From positions 9,267,421 through 9,331,420 of the forward strand of contig JALPQD010000004.1 in the NCBI GenBank assembly GCA_023101885.1: 64,000 nucleotides of DNA, written 5' to 3'. Source of the DNA: Typhlomys cinereus (taxonomy: Eukaryota; Chordata; Mammalia; Rodentia; Platacanthomyidae). The position numbers and the translations under genes were made by a program. The notes below the pieces were generated by a model that worked only from the letters and a program-made list of their open reading frames with translations, was not told where the DNA came from and searched no databases. Shown here piece after piece: positions 58,840 through 64,000 of the stretch (the stretch's first letter is position 1; every line of letters starts with the position of its first letter).

Positions 58840-58995
58840 AAAAGAAAGAAGTGGGGTGTGTGTATACGCGTGTGCGCCACCACACACACACACAAGTGGA
58901 GATCAGATGACAGCTCTCAGAAGTTGGTTCTCTCCTTTCACTTTGTGGACTCTGGGCTGAGAGAGCAGAACTCAGATCAGAGACTCTGCTACCTC
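58840..58995 (-). repeat. B2/B4-like SINE, minus strand
   Basis: GA-rich and TG/CA-rich start, then 'gtggagatcagatgacagctctcagaagttggttctctcc', the complement of the SINE body. Confidence 0.6.
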
Positions 58996-59234
58996 ATTAT
59001 TCTTTTGAATTTTAAAATATTTATTTACTTATTTATTTATTAATTAGTTCTGATTATCAATTCATTAATGAACATTTTTATATAAGTTCTTTAGATCACA
59101 TTTTCATAAGTTTCTCCAGGAAATATACCTAGAGCATTTGTTGGGCGCTACCATCTTAATGCTAATATCTCTTGTAGAATCCTGTGTTGAAGTCTTTTTT
59201 GTCCTATTATTGTGAATGTTTGTCTTATATTAAC
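58996..59234. other. AT-rich DNA with (TTTA)n
   Basis: TTTA-type units at 59018-59042; nothing else recognised. Confidence 0.5.
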
Positions 59235-59440
59235 TTCTTAAAGTTTATATTAGTTGCTTTTCTTATTGTTGTAATAAGTACTTCACAAAAGTAACTGCAT
59301 GAATAAAGGGCTTACTTTAGTTCATAGTTGGAGAGTACAGCTAATTATGGCAGGAAAAGCACGGTTACAGAAGCATGAAGCAGCTGCTCATGTGGCATCT
59401 GCTATTAGGAAGCAGAGAGAGAAAAAAGTTGGTACTCACC
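59235..59440 (+). repeat. Dispersed repeat, 5' part (as at 41195-41578)
   Basis: 'gcttttcttattgttgtaataagtacttcac' and 'gggcttactttagttcatagttgg' correspond to 41205-41300. Diverged. Confidence 0.4.
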
Positions 59441-60875
59441 TGTGAAATGATTGTCCACAATTGGAGTGAACCTTCCTTCTCAGTTAAATTTCTTTAGAAA
59501 TAGACTTAACAGACATGCAAAGCTGTGTCTCCTGGATTATTTTAAATCCCATCAGATTGACAATGAAGGTCAATCAGCACCGAATTCCTTCCTTCTAGTT
59601 TTTAAAGTGTTAGGTAAGATTTTGTTTCTGAAGGTTTTTTTTTTTTTTTTTTTCCAAAGCTTTCTAAGAAATCTACTTGAGTGGGTGAGTGGGCTTTACT
59701 TAATGGTTAAAGGATGTTTTAGATTTAGATTTTAGCTTTTCCAACTTATATTATGCAGGAATATGTTGACTTTTTGTTTCAAAAAAATCGTACAACATTT
59801 ATTGATAATGTTTTTACATTTTCTTCTATCTTCTTAGGCCTAAAATACTTGCTGTATTATGTGTTTTAAAATTTGTTCTTAAGTTTACATTTTCATAGAT
59901 GAATTCAATGAATTTGTTTCATTGTCACCTTAAATACTGTTTTTTTTTTAAAGACTCTAAACAGTGGATGTTATTTCAGTCTTTATAAAATCTCATAGTA
60001 CTTTGCTGTTTACTCTTTTTAAAGAATAAATATAGCTTCACATTTTCCCACATCTTTCTTTTCATTATTTTTGCTCTTTTGCATTTCTTTTTTCTTTGTG
60101 TTCCTTTAATATTGTCCTTAATTTATGAGCTGCCTTCTTAGTTGTATGTATAGCTCATTAATTTCACATTCTCAAAATTTTGACATTAACATCTTAGGCA
60201 ACAAATTCCTTTCTAAATACTTACTTAGATACATTATATAATTTTCATATTTTTATTCTCCTCTGTTAAAATACTTTATATTTATCCTGTGACGTGTGTT
60301 ATTGAGAAATGTATTTCTTAGTTTCAATAAATATTGTATCTCTTTCAAATACTGTACTCAATTTCAGTGCTTGGCAGTATATCCAGCTTTCTATATAATG
60401 ACATAGTTACTTTGAACCTTCAAGTGATCAAATCAGAAAAAAAAATTAACACCGTTAATTCAAGGTTTCAATTTTCTTTTACTTTGGTATCCCACAGAGG
60501 AACAAAACTGAAGAAACCAAATCATGTAAAACTTAGGAAAGTAAATCCTCTGCCCATGTCTCTTAAGAGTTCCACACATTCTTTTCCTGGTTTTGCTTCC
60601 CATTCATTGCTAACCACTGAAATATTTTATCTAGATCTCCTAGATATGAGGATGAGTCATCAGTGGAACTGTTTGTATACTGGGGAATACTGAGATGTCC
60701 TTTCTGAATCTTCAACTTTAAAGCTGAAGTAAGTTCCTACCTTTAGTTGACCCTTCTCTCATGCATCAATTACACCCAGGCCTGAAACTGGCGTTCATGT
60801 ACTCCTTATACTCTCCTTAATGTCTAAAGAACATTTTATTCACCTTTTTTTAAATATAAAATCTTTTAAATTTAT
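59441..60875. other. No gene recognised
   Basis: Poly-T at 59635-59654. A 119-codon frame at 60334-60693 has no recognisable protein or convincing splice context. Confidence 0.4.
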
Positions 60876-60879
60876 TTTT

Positions 60880-60887
60880 CCCTCTGT

Positions 60888-60928
<41 letters not shown>

Positions 60929-61138
60929 AGGGCACTGAGTGTCACTGTGGAAGAACAGGGGAGACTTTGGGAATCATCTTGGATTGCTCCTACCTCTTTT
61001 TTACTTGGCTGTGAGATTTCCCAGCTTCTACCTACCAGGGGCAGAAGTGTCTGGCGTTTTTACATGGACCTGGAATCTAAACTCAAGACATTCTTCTTGC
61101 AAGGTGGTTTTAACCTCTGAGTCATTTAGCTCTCCACC
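60880..61138 (-). repeat. tRNA-headed SINE, minus strand, with (GT)n tail
   Basis: (GT)n at 60889-60927, body 'gagggcactgagtgtcactgtgg', 'gggagactttgggaatcatcttgg', head complement 'cctctgagtcatttagctctcc'. Confidence 0.75.
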
Positions 61139-61379
61139 CTGAATATAAAATCTTTGACTCTCATGTCATCAAATTGTATCAGACACTATCCTTTCTTGAT
61201 TTCTTTTATACTCCCTGGTTACTTATCTATAATTTTCTAAGAATTTTAGTTCTTTACTCACTGCTTTGCTAAGATATCACTTTGCACTTTTGGTATATTC
61301 TGTGCCATTCTGGATGATCTTTTCAGACTTTTGCTTTGTGTTTTTTTTAATCTTTATCTTCTCTTGGTACCATGCATAC

Positions 61380-61405
61380 TTTTTTTTTTTTTTTTTTTTT
61401 TTTTT
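61380..61405. repeat. Poly-T run (about 26 T)
   Basis: A long homopolymer at the left edge of the LTR-like element, possibly a retroposon tail on the minus strand. Confidence 0.85.
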
Positions 61406-61881
61406 GCAGGGTTTTATGTCCAGATTCTTATGTTTGGGAGTCAAAGATTGAGACTAGAATACATGTACAGGATTAAGGAAGATTTTATTAGAGGAGAGAA
61501 AGAATGAAACTCATGGACACGGAGTGCATGAGAGGCAAGGGAGCTGAAAAGAACTCAACTCCAGACATGGAATCCATGAGTTGCAAGAAAGATAAAAGGA
61601 ACTTACAGATATGGGGTCCATGAGGGGCAAAAGATCCAAAGGTGACTGGCAGGGTCAGGAATATTTATAGGGTTAGACAGGTCTGGGAAAAGTATCTTAT
61701 CCTTATTGGGTTAGCTCCAATTTCTACAAACCTGATTCGAGTTTTTGGTCCTGTATATCTTATTGGTCTGTTCATACTGGGTCCGGTTCAGTGTATTTTG
61801 TATCAGACTTTATGGTCAAACTTTTGCTTCATAGGAATTTAGCTTATCTGCAATGAAGAGTTCATCTCCATTTTTTTTTCT

Positions 61882-61897
61882 AAAAGTTGGCAGCCTT
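61882..61897. repeat. Target-site duplication, left copy (16 bp)
   Basis: AAAAGTTGGCAGCCTT, identical to 62165-62180; flanks the SINE. Confidence 0.9.
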
Positions 61898-62164
61898 GGG
61901 GCTGGAGAGGTGGCTCAGGGATTAAGCCTCTCCCTTGCAGGCAGAAGATCCTGAGATCAGATCCTAGACCCCACGTATAGATGCCGGGCAGAAGCGGGGG
62001 CGGCCTGCATTTCTGGTCCTGGTAGGGCAGAGTAAACAAGGAGGAGGTGAAGGCGGTCCATGGTGGTTCCCGAATTCGCCCGTGGTTCTACATACACACA
62101 CGCACACACACACACACATACATGCACAATTGAATAAATAATAATAATAATAAAAAATTTTTAA
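61898..62164 (+). repeat. Young tRNA-Ala-like SINE, plus strand, CA tail
   Basis: Head GGGGCTGGAGAGG, A box TGGCTCAGGGA, B-box-like GAGATCAGATCC, a CpG-containing body, (CA)n at 62093-62120 and an AATAAT/A-rich end. It is the closest relative of 12850-13145. A perfect 16-bp duplication indicates a recent insertion. Confidence 0.9.
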
Positions 62165-62180
62165 AAAAGTTGGCAGCCTT
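62165..62180. repeat. Target-site duplication, right copy (16 bp)
   Basis: Exact copy of 61882-61897. Confidence 0.9.
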
Positions 62181-62477
62181 ATCTCTGAGGAAGATTAGAA
62201 CCGTTTCCTCCATATTGGCAGAGTGTGGTCCTTCTGGATAATTCTGGCAGTGGGTGATAACCTTCAAAGACCTTCAGAGACTTTCCCTGGACTGCCCTGT
62301 TTTGAAACTGCCTAACTTTCATAGAGTTTCCGGAAGTTGGTGACCTTATCTTTGAGAAAGATCAGAACCAGTTCCTTCTGAGTGGCAGGGTGTGTTCCTT
62401 CAGGATAATCCCAGCAGTGAGGGATGACCTTCAAAAACCTTCTAAAACTACCTAATATGTAATATGAGTTATTTTTT

Positions 62478-62775
62478 TCTTTTGTGAACAAAATACTTAA
62501 CTTAGACAACCCAAAGGATGAAGGATTTATCTTGACTTGAGGTTTCAGAGAGATAAATGTAGGCAGGAACTGGTGGTAAAGAAGAGCTATTTACTTCCTA
62601 ATTAAAGGCAGTAAGAAGCATGATGAGGGACAATGTACCTGGTGACCTGTCTGCATAGATCCACTTCCTCCAGACAAGTCCCATCTACTTTCCAGAACTA
62701 TTCACAACAGTGCTACCAGCTTGGGGTGAAATTTCAACACACAAGCCTTTTGGAAGGATATTTCATAAGCAAACC
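62478..62775 (+). repeat. Dispersed repeat (as at 41195-41578)
   Basis: 'gaacaaaatacttaacttagacaaccc' at the start and 'gaaatttcaacacacaagcc' near the end correspond to the two ends of 41195-41578, with a diverged middle. Confidence 0.4.
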
Positions 62776-63765
62776 AGGAGTTTTAGTTATCTATTTGTTC
62801 TACTCTGTATTTTATTCTTATGACCATAACTTAACCTTATTTCTAGTAATAACCATCATTTTCCAAAATATTTGAAAGGGCTCATTTATTACTGCCTCCC
62901 CCTTTTCCTTTCATTTCTGTTATTCTGAAGCCAAAACTATTTATGTTTCACCTACATTCCTTTGCCTAGATTTCAGGGATCCAAAAATGACCCTTTTTGT
63001 TGCTCTGATGTCATGACTATGTGTTCTTTTTACATAGTTCCTCTGTAGGAAGACCTTCCCAGCATGTCAGTCATTGTTGATGTTTGTCTTTGACCTAGGA
63101 ATTTGGAAGAATTCAACTTCATTCCACTTTGATTAAAGAACCCATTCTCAGACTTTTCAATTATAAATACTCTGCAAAGTTCAACCTTACTTTTCCTTTT
63201 CTCTTTAGGTTGTGTTCTCATGGTTTCCTTATTAACCTCTAGCACTTGCCTACTAAAGAGTTATAGGAAATTGGCCCAACTCATTGTATTTAGCATACAT
63301 TAATCTTACTTTCTTTTTGATACATTCTACAATCAATATTCTAAACTTTGCATTGCAATTTCAGAGCACTGTCTGTCCTAGGTTTTTGGTCTGTAGTCTT
63401 ATCCTTTCCTTTTTCAATTTTGTTAGCACTTCATGCCATATCATGCATTATTCATGCCTTAGTTTCCTGAGTACACCTCAGTCCCCCCCACCTCTGAGTT
63501 TTCCTTTTATTTTCTAGAATGTTCAACTTTCTTTCATCATGTGCTTTGATTCTGTGTCTGTGACCATCACCATTGCTTGTCTCCCGTACAGCCTATCTCT
63601 TCCCTTCCTTTTGTGCTAACTAACAGAACTCTCCTCTCAAAATTGTAGTCATATTAATCCACATAAGTACTTCATGAAGCTTTTTCTATGTATAGTAATT
63701 TATGTTATTAATAGTAAGCCTTTTTTTAACTGTGGTAATTCCATTTTTTCTCACTAAAGATTGAT
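62776..63765. other. No gene or repeat recognised
   Basis: AT-rich, several pyrimidine-rich patches; no supported exon. Confidence 0.45.
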
Positions 63766-63769
63766 TTGC

Positions 63770-64000
63770 ATTCAAGCCCATGAATGTTGTGTAGGTAGCT
63801 GAAGTTTAAGAGAAAGATCAGGTGTAAACCACAGTGGCCTGCACTTCTGGCCCTGGTGGGCAGAGCCTGGGAAATCCCAGAGCAAAGCAAAAAGGAGGTA
63901 GAAGAAATCCAGGATTATTTCTGAAGTTATCTTTGGTCCTTCACAGGGGCATACAGTGCCCTGTGATATACGCCTGCACCTGTGTGCACACACAAATAAA
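63770..64000 (+). repeat. tRNA-headed SINE, plus strand, older copy
   Basis: Body 'ggcctgcacttctggccctggtgggcagagcctgggaa', 'atccaggattatttctgaagttatctttggtcc' and 'cagtgccctgtgatatacgc', with a CA-rich end at the window edge. The head (63770-63820) is degraded. Confidence 0.7.

Larger units (their letters stand above)
61406..62470 (-). repeat. LTR-like element, minus strand, with internal direct repeats
   Basis: On the minus strand 'ctctaataaaatctt' supplies AATAAA near the 3' end, and the terminus reads '...aaccctgca'. 62172-62275 and 62337-62440 are diverged direct repeats about 166 bp apart. The young SINE at 61898-62164 interrupts it. No internal retroviral genes, so it would be a solo LTR or similar. 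Family not recognised. Confidence 0.4.

Noticed and set aside
60334..60693. 119-codon plus-strand frame
   Set aside because: A pyrimidine-rich CAG lies at 60495 but there is no matching donor or protein pattern; likely chance in AT-rich DNA.
1..64000. CRISPR arrays, bacterial operons, structural RNA genes
   Set aside because: The tandem repeats seen are microsatellites and L1 monomers. The tRNA-like sequences are SINE heads without a complete cloverleaf. No snRNA, rRNA or intact tRNA gene was found.

Overview
The window is nuclear DNA of a mammal, most likely a rodent: AT-rich, without operons, and built almost wholly from retrotransposon debris. The rodent assignment rests on LINE-1 (L1) copies with a long G-rich polypurine 3' UTR and a tandem-monomer 5' UTR, 7SL-derived B1-like SINEs, B2/B4-like SINEs, and a tRNA-headed SINE with CA-repeat tails. 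No classical mouse B2 was recognised, which hints at a non-murid lineage (for example jerboa-like); this is inference. No complete host gene was found. One possible internal exon of 102 bp lies on the minus strand near 43.1-43.2 kb.

Layout. 0-8 kb: several L1 3' ends in both orientations, including a head-to-head pair, with old SINEs. 8-12.8 kb: mostly unrecognised single-copy DNA with one old SINE. 12.8-18.1 kb: an L1 3' end with a young SINE in its poly(A) tail, an ancient L1 ORF2 fragment, another short L1 3' end, and a SINE with a long CA tail. 18.1-29.5 kb: a decayed class II (betaretrovirus-like) endogenous retrovirus, split in its reverse transcriptase by a nearly full-length 7-kb L1. 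The retrovirus keeps a zinc knuckle, protease, RT with YMDD, RNase H, integrase, env remnants and a 3' LTR. 29.9-42.5 kb: B1, CA/GT microsatellites, and three minus-strand L1 blocks, the largest 3.8 kb and one nested. 42.5-54.4 kb: mostly unrecognised DNA with scattered SINEs, an LTR-like repeat, a GATA/GACA-type microsatellite and an old L1 3' end. 54.4-55.9 kb: a young L1 insertion with a 5' inversion and an apparent 3' transduction. 56-64 kb: unrecognised DNA, SINEs and an LTR-like element cut by a young SINE.

How it works together: the L1 machinery explains most of the structure. It accounts for target-site duplications (TSDs), poly(A) tails, 5' truncations, a 5' inversion, and the mobilised SINEs whose tails grew into microsatellites. 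Every L1 and retroviral reading frame seen carries stops or frameshifts, so none should be active. No new biological system was found. The best leads are the 175-bp L1 promoter monomers, the young tRNA-Ala-like SINE family, the fold-back L1 insertion and the possible exon.
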